From positions 1 to 24,985 of IMG/VR virus record IMGVR_UViG_3300044641_001358: DNA of 24,985 nucleotides, one strand, 5' to 3'. The first letter of the stretch is position 1; the number at the start of each line of letters is the position of its first letter. Shown here in pieces: positions 1-5,949 of the stretch. The notes below the pieces were generated by a model. That model was not told the DNA's origin. It saw only the letters and a list, made by a program, of their open reading frames with translations, and ran no database searches. The DNA is from a virus. The position numbers and the translations under genes are program-made.

Positions 1-1
1 A

Positions 2-115
2 TTGTTGAAGGATGAATTATTAAAATTAAAAATTAAAATTGACAATTCTGGTTGGGATAGTCTTTCTACAAAAGAAGCAGGATACTGGCATAGCAATAAA
101 CAGTTATTGAAATAA
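2..115 (+). CDS. C-terminal fragment of an unidentified protein
   Basis: An open frame enters from the left edge and runs 37 codons to a TAA at 113-115. The visible tail is Lys/Leu-rich and then reads DNSGWDSLSTKEAGYWHSNK before the end. Its stop lies one base before the -33 element of the next promoter, which is where a gene end would be expected. The start lies outside the window. The family is not recognisable from so short a piece, and chance openness over 37 codons is possible, so confidence is moderate. Confidence 0.45.
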   Translation: MLKDELLKLKIKIDNSGWDSLSTKEAGYWHSNKQLLK

Positions 116-146
116 TTTGAACTTTGCATAAAAAGAATTATATTTA
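116..146 (+). promoter_or_regulatory. Bacteroidetes-type promoter (TTTG-N19-TATATTTA)
   Basis: TTTG at 116-119 is followed by a 19-nt spacer and TATATTTA at 139-146. This matches the known Bacteroidetes sigma consensus TTTG-N19-TAnnTTTG except for the last base. Transcription would start near 152, giving a leader of about 15 nt before the ATG at 168. It lies in the short gap between two genes. Confidence 0.7.
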
Positions 147-167
147 TAATAAAACAGATAACAATAT

Positions 168-644
168 ATGGAAAATTTACAACAACTGTTGGAAGCAACA
201 GAACAAAAATCAAACACTAGCATAAAGATATTTATGTTAGAAAAGGCGATAGCCGAACTAACTGGTACTACTTTGGTATTAAGGGAACAAGTATCCAAAC
301 TTACAGGGGAAGTATCAGTATTACAAAGTAGACTCAATGAAACACCGAAGGTGGCATCACAAGAGATAAAGCTAACTTCAAATAATGATTTGGTATCATC
401 AAAGGATAACCAACCTTTTTTACCTGATACTACTTACTATTCAACTATCAGAAGAATAATGGAAGTAAAAGACTACCAACACGTAGGGAAGAAATTCCAA
501 AAGTATTTGATTGAATTAGTAGAGAAACCTGGTGTATTTGAATTACATCGTGATTGTGAACTACGTCCAATTGAACAAGGAATGCGTATGTCACACTGTG
601 TTGAAGGTGGTAAAATAAAGCGTTATAGAATTCAATATCAATAG
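168..644 (+). CDS. hypothetical phage protein with N-terminal coiled coil
   Basis: 158 aa, family not recognised. Residues 1-65 are rich in Leu, Glu and Gln with heptad-like spacing (LREQVSKLTGEVSVLQSRL), suggesting a coiled coil and oligomerisation. A polar linker of about 25 residues follows. A compact C-terminal segment (about 85-158) is rich in charged and aromatic residues and includes KFQKYLIELVEKPGVFELHR and a Cys-containing stretch. That layout of coiled coil plus small basic globular domain is common in phage DNA-binding or antirepressor-like proteins, but no diagnostic motif is visible. It has its own consensus promoter 21 nt upstream, and the next gene starts one base after its stop, so the two are probably co-transcribed. 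Confidence 0.8.
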   Translation: MENLQQLLEATEQKSNTSIKIFMLEKAIAELTGTTLVLREQVSKLTGEVSVLQSRLNETPKVASQEIKLTSNNDLVSSKDNQPFLPDTTYYSTIRRIMEVKDYQHVGKKFQKYLIELVEKPGVFELHRDCELRPIEQGMRMSHCVEGGKIKRYRIQYQ

Positions 645-645
645 A

Positions 646-1020
646 ATGACAGAAAAAGAATTGTTTAGTTTAGTTAAAAAGTTAATACCAGATTTAAAGG
701 AGACTTCAACCTTTAGTTATAAGGATGGCTACAGTGATGATTTAAAGCTCACCATTGAACTCAAATGTCGCCGTAGGCACTATGACTACCTACTGATAGA
801 AAGATCCAAATACAAGCAGCTATTGCGCAATAAACGTATGAGATATATCAACTCAACACCGGAAGGAATATTCTCTTTCAATTTAAATAAAATTGAAGAA
901 CCAAATTGGTGGACAGAAGAGTTACCAGCAACAACTGACTTCAATCGTTCACAACGTATCAACAAGGAAGTTGGTTACCTCAATATAAAAGATGCGAAAA
1001 ATATTACAGATATTTTGTAA
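646..1020 (+). CDS. hypothetical protein, possible PD-(D/E)XK nuclease-like fold
   Basis: 124 aa. Residues 30-40 read SDDLKLTIELK, an Asp (31/32) followed by a beta-strand-like run ending in E38-x-K40, the arrangement of the PD-(D/E)XK catalytic core. A basic, aromatic segment (CRRRHYDYLLIERSKY) and a strand-like RYINSTPEGIFSFNL follow. This layout (acidic strand, E-x-K strand, helix, strand) fits small phage nucleases or resolvase-like proteins, but the assignment rests on motif shape only. It starts one base after the preceding stop, and the downstream promoter's -33 element is embedded in its last codons. It could equally be a non-catalytic hypothetical protein. Confidence 0.8.
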   Translation: MTEKELFSLVKKLIPDLKETSTFSYKDGYSDDLKLTIELKCRRRHYDYLLIERSKYKQLLRNKRMRYINSTPEGIFSFNLNKIEEPNWWTEELPATTDFNRSQRINKEVGYLNIKDAKNITDIL

Positions 1021-1044
1021 TTTAAATTTTAACTCGTATATTTG
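1014..1044 (+). promoter_or_regulatory. perfect Bacteroidetes consensus promoter inside gene end
   Basis: TTTG at 1014-1017, a 19-nt spacer, then TATATTTG at 1037-1044: an exact match to TTTG-N19-TAnnTTTG. The -33 element overlaps the last codons of the 646-1020 gene. The predicted start near 1051 lies only about 65 nt before a strong terminator hairpin, so the only product would be a very short RNA. Confidence 0.7.
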
Positions 1045-1050
1045 TAATGT

Positions 1051-1120
1051 ATTTTCCAACGTCGTAACTCTGATGGTTCGCGACTAAGACCTCGAATGGG
1101 ATATTCGGGGTCTTTTTATT
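1051..1120 (+). ncRNA. candidate ~70-nt small RNA (two stem-loops, own promoter and terminator)
   Basis: The predicted transcript from the perfect promoter at 1014-1044 starts near 1051. It contains a first imperfect hairpin (GTCG 1061-1064 and AAC 1066-1068 pairing with GTT 1076-1078 and CGAC 1081-1084). A 12-bp terminator hairpin (1086-1114) and a T-rich tail follow at once. No start codon with a useful frame lies inside. Promoter, compact fold and terminator together are the signature of an independently transcribed small RNA. The alternative is that the hairpin simply ends the upstream operon and the promoter reads through it. No known RNA family was recognised and the start site is inferred. 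Confidence 0.4.
1086..1120 (+). terminator. rho-independent terminator
   Basis: AAGACCTCGAAT (1086-1097) pairs with ATTCGGGGTCTT (1103-1114) across a 5-nt loop, with 12 base pairs of which one is a G-U wobble. T-rich TTTATTT follows. It would end transcripts from the upstream genes and from the promoter at 1014-1044. Confidence 0.75.
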
Positions 1121-1143
1121 TGCAAAAATAATTCATTAATTTA

Positions 1144-1174
1144 TTTGACAATTCAAAACTTTTTCGTATATTTG
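1144..1174 (+). promoter_or_regulatory. perfect Bacteroidetes consensus promoter
   Basis: TTTG at 1144-1147, a 19-nt spacer, and TATATTTG at 1167-1174 match the consensus exactly. It lies just after the first terminator and ahead of a second terminator-like hairpin (1202-1242). Transcription from about 1181 would yield another RNA of about 60 nt unless termination is bypassed. Confidence 0.7.
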
Positions 1175-1201
1175 TTTATATTAACTATATATACAATTCT
1201 T

Positions 1202-1242
1202 AAATCCCTTGCCACTCTGAATCGGTAGGGGATTTTTGTTTT
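1202..1242 (+). terminator. terminator-like hairpin directly after a promoter
   Basis: AAATCCCTTGCC (1202-1213) pairs with GGTAGGGGATTT (1224-1235) over a 10-nt loop. That is 12 pairs including two G-U wobbles, followed by TTGTTTT. No gene lies between the promoter at 1144-1174 and this hairpin, so it ends a leader or small RNA rather than a coding transcript. It may also act as an attenuator for the gene at 1288. The next promoter's -33 TTTG lies in its T-tail. Confidence 0.65.
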
Positions 1243-1265
1243 ATCAAACTTTTTTCGTATATTTA
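1235..1265 (+). promoter_or_regulatory. Bacteroidetes-type promoter for the 1288 gene
   Basis: TTTG at 1235-1238, a 19-nt spacer and TATATTTA at 1258-1265. It differs from the consensus only in the last base. The predicted start near 1272 leaves a leader of about 16 nt before the ATG at 1288. The preceding CTTTTTTCG resembles the context of the promoter at 1144-1174, which has CTTTTTCG before its -7 box. Confidence 0.7.
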
Positions 1266-1287
1266 TATATATATAAAAACAATAGTT

Positions 1288-1509
1288 ATGGGCAGACTAA
1301 TTAACTTCAATGGGTGGATAGATGAAGAAGGTGAAGCATCATTACCAGAATTTTATGAGATGAATGCAGATGAGAAGAATGCATACATCAGTAGTATTGT
1401 AGATAAACCTGAAGAGATGCGTTCAAACATACAGAAACATATTGTAAGGTTTTTTTACAAAGGTCCAACAGAAAAACAGAAACATTTCTTTACACTTGAT
1501 GATGAGTGA
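1288..1509 (+). CDS. small acidic hypothetical protein
   Basis: 73 aa, not recognised. The N-terminal two thirds are acidic (many Asp/Glu, e.g. WIDEEGEASLPEFYEMNADE); the C-terminal part carries a basic/aromatic patch (KHIVRFFYKG) and ends acidic. No signal peptide, membrane segment or Cys motif is visible. It sits alone between two terminator-like hairpins with its own near-consensus promoter, so it is a monocistronic unit. Small acidic phage proteins of this sort are often early regulators or host-takeover inhibitors, but nothing in the sequence fixes a function. Confidence 0.75.
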   Translation: MGRLINFNGWIDEEGEASLPEFYEMNADEKNAYISSIVDKPEEMRSNIQKHIVRFFYKGPTEKQKHFFTLDDE

Positions 1510-1526
1510 TAATTTGAATATATTTA
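1495..1526 (+). promoter_or_regulatory. weaker promoter-like site overlapping a gene end
   Basis: CTTG at 1495-1498 is followed by 20 nt and TATATTTA at 1519-1526. The spacing and both boxes are off by one from the consensus, so it is weaker than the sites at 1014, 1144 and 1235. It repeats the arrangement seen there: a promoter at the end of a gene with a hairpin just downstream (1554-1598). Confidence 0.35.
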
Positions 1527-1553
1527 TTATTACTATTCTAATAATGGTTAAAT

Positions 1554-1598
1554 AAATCCCGCTTTTGGCTTCTCCTATTGCCAGGCGGGATTTTGCTT
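1554..1598 (+). terminator. rho-independent terminator after the 1288 gene
   Basis: AAATCCCGC (1554-1562) pairs perfectly with GCGGGATTT (1585-1593). An inner TGGC/GCCA stem (1566-1569, 1580-1583) extends it across a small internal loop. TTGCTT follows, so the T-tract is modest. The AAATCCC/GGGATTT outer stem resembles that of the hairpin at 1202-1235. Confidence 0.65.
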
Positions 1599-1606
1599 AA
1601 ATAGCG

Positions 1607-1614
1607 TATATTTA
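1607..1614 (+). promoter_or_regulatory. TATATTTA-N5-ATG start motif
   Basis: TATATTTA ends exactly 5 nt before the ATG at 1620. There is no TTTG at the normal distance upstream. The same box and the same 5-nt gap precede the genes at 4218, 19283 and 22981. If it works as a -7 box, transcription would begin at or beside the ATG, giving a leaderless mRNA. It could instead be an AT-rich translation signal. Confidence 0.4.
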
Positions 1615-1619
1615 TATAA

Positions 1620-2477
1620 ATGGAATACAGAGAATGCAGAACCTGTGCTGAATACTTACCAATAGATGATTTCTATTATTCTATTAACGAGAGAACTGGT
1701 AAGATACGTTTAAGTACTCCTGATTGCAAAGTGTGCGCTAAAGATAGGGAAAGAAAAGAAAGACGTGCTATCAAGGATGCTGCTGGTATAGGTAGCGAAA
1801 AAGTTTTTAATACACCCAACAAATATAAAGACATACATCAAAAGAGACAAACCTTTGGCGTTATGCTAGCAATGGGATGGAAGTTCAATGAAGAGAATGG
1901 TATATGGTATGATGATATCAAGAAGACAAGCGACGGTAAGTGCATTGGGGTATGGGCTGAAAAGCCAAAGCCGATAAAGGTAAAACTTAAATTCGATGAA
2001 AATAAACCACCAAAGATTAAGTTTACAAATAAGCGAACGGAAGGTATGCTATCGGAGGAAGTGGTAAATCAAATATTGTATGATCACTATGTAAATAAAA
2101 TGAGCCTATCTGATCTTGCAATCAAATACAACACACATAAAAGTACCGTTGCAACATATACAAAGTATTTATACCATCAGGAGATGGCTAAAAGAAAAAC
2201 CACTAATATTATTCCAGAGAATAAAACAAGTGTATTACGCAAAAAACATTTCAAGAAAGACAAACCAAAAAGCATACCAACAATTACTTTAACAAACCCT
2301 AATCCAATGTTTACGGATGAATTGATTGCAAAAATTCAAAACGATTATTTTATGGGTGATTTAAAGTTTTATGAGGTGGTTGAAAAGTATTCAGGGTATG
2401 ATGCAAAGACAGCAGCATATATAATAAGAAAGACGTTAACAAAAATTAAATTGATTAAAGATGCCGATAAGGAGTAA
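1620..2477 (+). CDS. zinc-finger and helix-turn-helix DNA-binding protein
   Basis: 285 aa. Residues 1-40 carry a four-Cys zinc site: C6-x2-C9 and C36-x2-C39. A basic stretch follows (KDRERKERRAIKD, about 41-53). Residues about 144-184 form a likely helix-turn-helix (SLSDLAIKYNTHKSTVATYT), the shape of a resolvase- or sigma-4-like DNA-recognition unit. A second, weaker helical pair occupies about 229-275. Basic Lys/Arg linkers join the parts. This suggests a DNA-binding regulator or packaging accessory factor. It starts right after the TATATTTA-N5-ATG motif, and its end overlaps the next gene by 17 nt. Known phage regulators with this exact layout were not recognised. Confidence 0.85.
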   Translation: MEYRECRTCAEYLPIDDFYYSINERTGKIRLSTPDCKVCAKDRERKERRAIKDAAGIGSEKVFNTPNKYKDIHQKRQTFGVMLAMGWKFNEENGIWYDDIKKTSDGKCIGVWAEKPKPIKVKLKFDENKPPKIKFTNKRTEGMLSEEVVNQILYDHYVNKMSLSDLAIKYNTHKSTVATYTKYLYHQEMAKRKTTNIIPENKTSVLRKKHFKKDKPKSIPTITLTNPNPMFTDELIAKIQNDYFMGDLKFYEVVEKYSGYDAKTAAYIIRKTLTKIKLIKDADKE

Positions 2478-2727
2478 ACGACAAAAGATAGGAGAGATTC
2501 AAGTACCACTTAATTATTTCGATATGAGTGCAGAAGAAAAGCACGATGTGTGTTTGGGTTTATTTGAGGTAATGATAGATACGTTGAACAGAACAGCGAA
2601 GCCGGAGTATGATAGGTTTATGATTCTGGATAAGCTTTTGGATAGCAGCATATTAAGTAATGTCGAGGATGAGAATTACGAGATAGCAGCTGTACTAAGA
2701 GATATACAATCACTCATTAATGCGTAA
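2461..2727 (+). CDS. small hypothetical protein with UVR-like motif
   Basis: 88 aa. The N-terminus is basic, the rest helical and acidic. Residues 70-86 (DENYEIAAVLRDIQSLI) resemble the UVR motif, a short helical hairpin used for protein-protein contact in UvrB, UvrC and McsA, where the pattern is acidic-x-YE-x-AA-x-LRD. The match is one motif only, so the function is open. It overlaps the gene before by 17 nt and the sigma-like gene after by 8 nt, which implies translational coupling and a shared transcript. Confidence 0.8.
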   Translation: MPIRSKRQKIGEIQVPLNYFDMSAEEKHDVCLGLFEVMIDTLNRTAKPEYDRFMILDKLLDSSILSNVEDENYEIAAVLRDIQSLINA

Positions 2728-3235
2728 AGAAATAGAGTTATACATAACAAAAAATTACTATGAACTTTTAAGCATTGCAAAGAAGATTACAAAGGGCAAT
2801 CAATTAAGTCAGGAATTACTGCACGAATGTATTATTCAGCTGTATGATAAGAATGACATTGTCCTACAGAAATATACAGATAATCAAATCAAATACTATA
2901 TCGTCGCTGTAATGCGAACGAACTGGTTTTCAAACACATCACCATTCTATTACAGAATAAGACGTGAGTCAGCAAAGTATGTGGACCTAAAGGAAGTACT
3001 GGAAATGGAAGCAGACCAGGAAAGCTTTGAAAAAGAACAATTATTGGTTATATTAGAAGAACAGTTCTGTGACCTTAATTGGTTTCATAAATCACTACTT
3101 GAATTATATATGACACTCGGTTCATTAAGCAAAGTATCAAAGCAAACAGGCATACCACTAACATCGGTGTCAACCTATATCAAACAATCAAAAGCAGAAA
3201 TTAAATTAAAAATAACAGAACAACTTAAAAAGTAA
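2720..3235 (+). CDS. sigma-70-family-like RNA polymerase sigma factor
   Basis: 171 aa, the size of a minimal two-domain sigma factor. Residues about 10-85 look like region 2 (helical, with SIAKKITKGNQLSQELLHEC and a Trp/aromatic/Arg-rich end around WFSNTSPFYYRIRRE). An acidic linker (about 88-115) follows. Residues about 118-160 resemble region 4, with a helix-turn-helix (GSLSKVSKQTGIPLTSVSTY). Such proteins would redirect the host RNA polymerase to phage promoters. It lies ahead of the late genes, so it could recognise the TATATTTA motifs found before them. Region 2 is divergent, so a non-sigma HTH protein cannot be excluded. Confidence 0.75.
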   Translation: MRKEIELYITKNYYELLSIAKKITKGNQLSQELLHECIIQLYDKNDIVLQKYTDNQIKYYIVAVMRTNWFSNTSPFYYRIRRESAKYVDLKEVLEMEADQESFEKEQLLVILEEQFCDLNWFHKSLLELYMTLGSLSKVSKQTGIPLTSVSTYIKQSKAEIKLKITEQLKK

Positions 3236-3237
3236 TT

Positions 3238-3858
3238 ATGGAACGAATTGCAAAAGGAATTATACATACTGAAAGTCCAATTGAACATTGGGGATTTCTA
3301 CCAGTAGAAGATAATGTAATACTAGATCTTGGATGCGGCATCAATAACAATGAACATATGCCAACCCCAATGCATTTTATTAACAGCAAAGCAAAACTGG
3401 TAGTAGGTGTGGACCCATCAGAAGAATCATACCAATGGTTTAAGACTAACTATGTAATCAAGAACTTTATTAACATCAAAGACTACGTCGATCGTATAGA
3501 AAAGTTTGAGCTTTATTTAGGCTATTACAAGCCCGATGTATTGAAGATTGATATCGAGGGATCAGAATTGTTTTTGAATGGCTTAAATCCAGAGTATCTA
3601 GCCAACACGCGCCATATAGGAATAGAGTATCATAACTTATCTTGTCTGGTATCCTGTGAACGATTGCTAAAGGATAATGGATATGAGTTAACATATTACA
3701 AATTCCCACATTTGGACATTGATTATCAAGGAGTATTATATGCACATAAGAAATCAATCACCACAAACAGATCACAGACAGTAGAAGAATGGCACGCACA
3801 AGAACTAAATAAATGGGGAGCAGATAATGACCCATTCAACAATATAGACAATTATTAA
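3238..3858 (+). CDS. FkbM-family SAM-dependent methyltransferase
   Basis: 206 aa. Residues 27-35 (VILDLGCGI) are the SAM-binding motif I, followed by the acidic motif II around GVDPSEES (57-64). Residues 100-110 (DVLKIDIEGSE) match the characteristic FkbM signature, in which the Asp and Glu lie in or next to the active site. FkbM enzymes usually O-methylate sugars or small molecules, so the likely substrate is a glycan. It is shorter than many family members but keeps the core. It starts 2 nt after the sigma-like gene's stop. With the glycosyltransferases at 4653-5949 it suggests a sugar-modification role, though its exact substrate is unknown. Confidence 0.85.
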   Translation: MERIAKGIIHTESPIEHWGFLPVEDNVILDLGCGINNNEHMPTPMHFINSKAKLVVGVDPSEESYQWFKTNYVIKNFINIKDYVDRIEKFELYLGYYKPDVLKIDIEGSELFLNGLNPEYLANTRHIGIEYHNLSCLVSCERLLKDNGYELTYYKFPHLDIDYQGVLYAHKKSITTNRSQTVEEWHAQELNKWGADNDPFNNIDNY

Positions 3859-3861
3859 ATT

Positions 3862-4203
3862 ATGGACGAACTACAAAGACTAGAAGAACTAAAGAAGGAA
3901 GCATTAGCAAATCCACTCAAGAAGAAACGTGGATGCAAAGACTGCAAGAAGAAAGCAGATCAACCCGTTGAAGCATTAGCAGAATCAGTTGAAGAAGAAC
4001 CAATAGGTCCAACAGAACAGGATATCAAATTAGCATTAGATCTAATGAATGGAAAACCAAATGAAAAAGATAGCAAGTTTATTCAATGGGTATTCAAATC
4101 ATTATTTGGTGAAGAGATACCTCCAGGTTGTGGTGGTTGCGGTGCAACATCTGAACGCAGATTAAGACATAGGTACAACTTGATAAGAGGAATAAAAGGA
4201 TAA
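3862..4203 (+). CDS. small protein with two CxxC motifs
   Basis: 113 aa, family not recognised. It has a charged, Lys/Glu-rich helical N-terminus (DELQRLEELKKEA). C25-x2-C28 sits in a very basic patch (KKKRGCKDCKKK). A second C90-x2-C93 lies in a Gly-rich turn (PPGCGGCGAT), and the tail is basic. The two pairs could bind one zinc ion, giving a small nucleic-acid- or protein-binding module. It lies between the methyltransferase and the small terminase gene, so a packaging-accessory role is possible but not shown. Confidence 0.8.
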   Translation: MDELQRLEELKKEALANPLKKKRGCKDCKKKADQPVEALAESVEEEPIGPTEQDIKLALDLMNGKPNEKDSKFIQWVFKSLFGEEIPPGCGGCGATSERRLRHRYNLIRGIKG

Positions 4204-4212
4204 TTATATTTA
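4180..4212 (+). promoter_or_regulatory. TATATTTA-N5-ATG motif before the small terminase
   Basis: TATATTTA (4205-4212) ends 5 nt before ATG 4218. The 16 nt from the box through the ATG (4205-4220) are identical to 19270-19285. A TTG at 4180-4182 lies 22 nt upstream, which is within the loose Bacteroidetes range but weaker than the N19 sites. Confidence 0.45.
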
Positions 4213-4217
4213 TTAAT

Positions 4218-4604
4218 ATGAAAGAGAAATCAACAGTATCCCAAATGGAAGAACGTATGGAACGAGTTTATGAGTTGATGTTATATGAACATCTATCATA
4301 CAATGAGTTTAAAGAGAAAGCTTCCAAAGAGTTTGGTATTACCACAAGGATGGCAGAGAACTACTGGAAAGAGGCTAGAGTGCGTCTTAAAGAACGTTTC
4401 GAACGTAACAGTGAGGAAATACTCCAGGATCATTTAAACCAGCTGTATGACCTTCTAAAGAGGTCTAGAGACGATAACAACAAACGTACAGAAAGAGAAG
4501 TTCTCGCTGACATTGCCAAGATAATGGGACTAGAAGCAACTAAGAAGATTGACTTGACAAGTAACGGTCAAACAATTGCAATAAACATTAACGTTACAGA
4601 ATAA
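4218..4604 (+). CDS. terS: terminase small subunit
   Basis: 128 aa, typical of small terminases. The N-terminal half is helical with an HTH-like segment (LSYNEFKEKASKEFGITTRM, about 27-46) for recognising the packaging site. The middle is a strongly charged coiled-coil-like stretch that would drive ring assembly (ENYWKEARVRLKERFERNSE). A C-terminal tail contains KIDLTSNGQ, a pattern often seen at the end of phage small terminases. Together with the large terminase gene two genes downstream it would select and hold phage DNA for packaging. The assignment rests on size, layout and position rather than a strict motif. Confidence 0.8.
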   Translation: MKEKSTVSQMEERMERVYELMLYEHLSYNEFKEKASKEFGITTRMAENYWKEARVRLKERFERNSEEILQDHLNQLYDLLKRSRDDNNKRTEREVLADIAKIMGLEATKKIDLTSNGQTIAININVTE

Positions 4605-4611
4605 TTTTTTT

Positions 4612-4626
4612 GCTATAATTGATAGC
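4612..4626 (+). other. small inverted repeat in the 4605-4652 gap
   Basis: GCTAT (4612-4616) and ATAGC (4622-4626) can pair across AATTG, with a T-run just before and TTTCGTTTTT after. The five-pair stem is too weak to be a confident terminator. It may be an operator or chance. Confidence 0.25.
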
Positions 4627-4652
4627 AACATTTCGTTTTTAAGATAATATAT

Positions 4653-5234
4653 ATGCATATAGAGTTCATCATACCAACCTACAGTAGAGTAAACCATCTA
4701 ATCACATTGATCAGTTCACTAATGGCACAATCAAATCCAAATTGGAAAGCACATATAGTTGCTGACTGTCCACCAGAAGATATTCAGAATAAAATTAAAG
4801 GTGTTGTTGATTTTTTTAACGATAAAAGAATTAAGCTAACCATATTACCAGAGAGATATAATGACTGGGGACATACACCAAGACAATATGGTGTGAATAA
4901 GTCTACAGAAGAATGGGTGATAATGACAGGAGAAGATAACTATTATGTCCCAGAGTTTGTAAATAGTATGTTAGTAGAAGGAAAGAATCAGCATTTTGTT
5001 TATTGTGATATGGTACATAACTGGATAAACCAAGAATACATTCCAATTAAAACTAAATTAAATCTTGGTCATATTGACATTGGAGCCTTTATGGTCAAGA
5101 CAAATCTGGCACAGAAGATTAAATTAAGAGTAAATGAAGAGTGGGCTGACTGGTATTTTGTTGAGGAGTTTGTTAATAAGTTTAAATACGCTAACATAAA
5201 AAAGGTAAACAAAGTATTATATGTCCACAATTAA
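4653..5234 (+). CDS. GT2-like glycosyltransferase (GT-A fold)
   Basis: 193 aa. The N-terminus (IEFIIPTYSRVNHLITLISS) is the nucleotide-sugar-binding opening of family 2 GT-A enzymes. A DxD-like metal site appears as G93-E94-D95 within TGEDNYY. The rest, with Trp-rich segments and an acidic WADWYFVEEF near the end, fits an acceptor region. It is shorter than many GT2 enzymes and lacks membrane segments, so it would act in the cytoplasm. It starts 48 nt after the small terminase gene and overlaps the next glycosyltransferase by 14 nt, forming a pair. A glycan donor or acceptor cannot be named. Confidence 0.85.
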   Translation: MHIEFIIPTYSRVNHLITLISSLMAQSNPNWKAHIVADCPPEDIQNKIKGVVDFFNDKRIKLTILPERYNDWGHTPRQYGVNKSTEEWVIMTGEDNYYVPEFVNSMLVEGKNQHFVYCDMVHNWINQEYIPIKTKLNLGHIDIGAFMVKTNLAQKIKLRVNEEWADWYFVEEFVNKFKYANIKKVNKVLYVHN

Positions 5235-5949
5235 AGTAGCAATATGTGTAGTAGCAAAAGGTGAAGACCATTATTTAAAAGAATGGCTAGACTATAATCA
5301 GAAATTAGGTTTTGATAAAGTATTATTATTTCAAAATGACTGGCGCACAGATTTGGAACATCCAATATTATTGAAAGGTATATGTGATGGCCCATCAATT
5401 CAAACACCATTATATAGCAGTATATTACAAGCTAACACTGAATATGATTGGTTGGCATTTATTGACTGTGATGAGTTTATCGTTTTAAAGAAACACAACA
5501 ACATCAAAGAACTAATAGAAGAATATAAAGATAGAACAGATGTAATTGGATTGAACTGGTTTATGTATGGGAATTTAGGTATTGAAAAGAGAGAGGGTAA
5601 TTCATTAATCAAGATGTTTACCAAAAGAAGTTCACAAATAAATCAACATATTAAAGTAATTGTGAATAAGAATGTGGATAGTCATATGATGTATCCACAT
5701 TGCACATATAAAGAATCAATGGATACAAATGGGAATAAATTCCTTGGTCCATTCAATCCTAACGGACCATCAGATGTTGCATATATAAACCACTATTATA
5801 ATAAAACAAAAGAAGATTGGATATTGAGATGTGAAAGAGGAAGAGCAGATTGTAACCTCAGAGCCACACCAGAACAATGGGACCTTGATGTGAATAATGA
5901 TAATGATATAGTTGATATGTCAGCTTATAACTTTATGTATGGCAATTGA
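5221..5949 (+). CDS. glycosyltransferase, GT92-like
   Basis: 242 aa. The N-terminus (KVAICVVAKGEDHYLKEWLD) with the following LGFDKVLLF, and the metal-binding D82-C-D84 in LAFIDCDEF, are typical of family 92 and related GT-A glycosyltransferases. Later blocks such as IGLNWFMYGNLG and the His-rich MMYPHCTYK fit the same group. It is a soluble enzyme. It overlaps the glycosyltransferase gene before it by 14 nt and the large terminase start by 11 nt, so it is embedded in the packaging operon. It probably transfers a sugar to a glycan or virion protein; the acceptor is unknown. Confidence 0.85.
   Translation: MSTIKVAICVVAKGEDHYLKEWLDYNQKLGFDKVLLFQNDWRTDLEHPILLKGICDGPSIQTPLYSSILQANTEYDWLAFIDCDEFIVLKKHNNIKELIEEYKDRTDVIGLNWFMYGNLGIEKREGNSLIKMFTKRSSQINQHIKVIVNKNVDSHMMYPHCTYKESMDTNGNKFLGPFNPNGPSDVAYINHYYNKTKEDWILRCERGRADCNLRATPEQWDLDVNNDNDIVDMSAYNFMYGN

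Noticed and set aside
168-644. KilA-C type antirepressor
   Set aside because: The coiled coil plus small basic domain is suggestive, but no diagnostic residues could be recognised.
1061-1117. tRNA gene in the promoter-hairpin region
   Set aside because: There is a GGTTCG but no matching T-arm, anticodon arm or acceptor stem; two simple hairpins explain the pairing.
5912-5938. Earlier start for the large terminase
   Set aside because: The nine extra residues (MICQLITLC) look unlike terminase N-termini and are encoded inside the glycosyltransferase gene; ATG 5939 gives the usual start.
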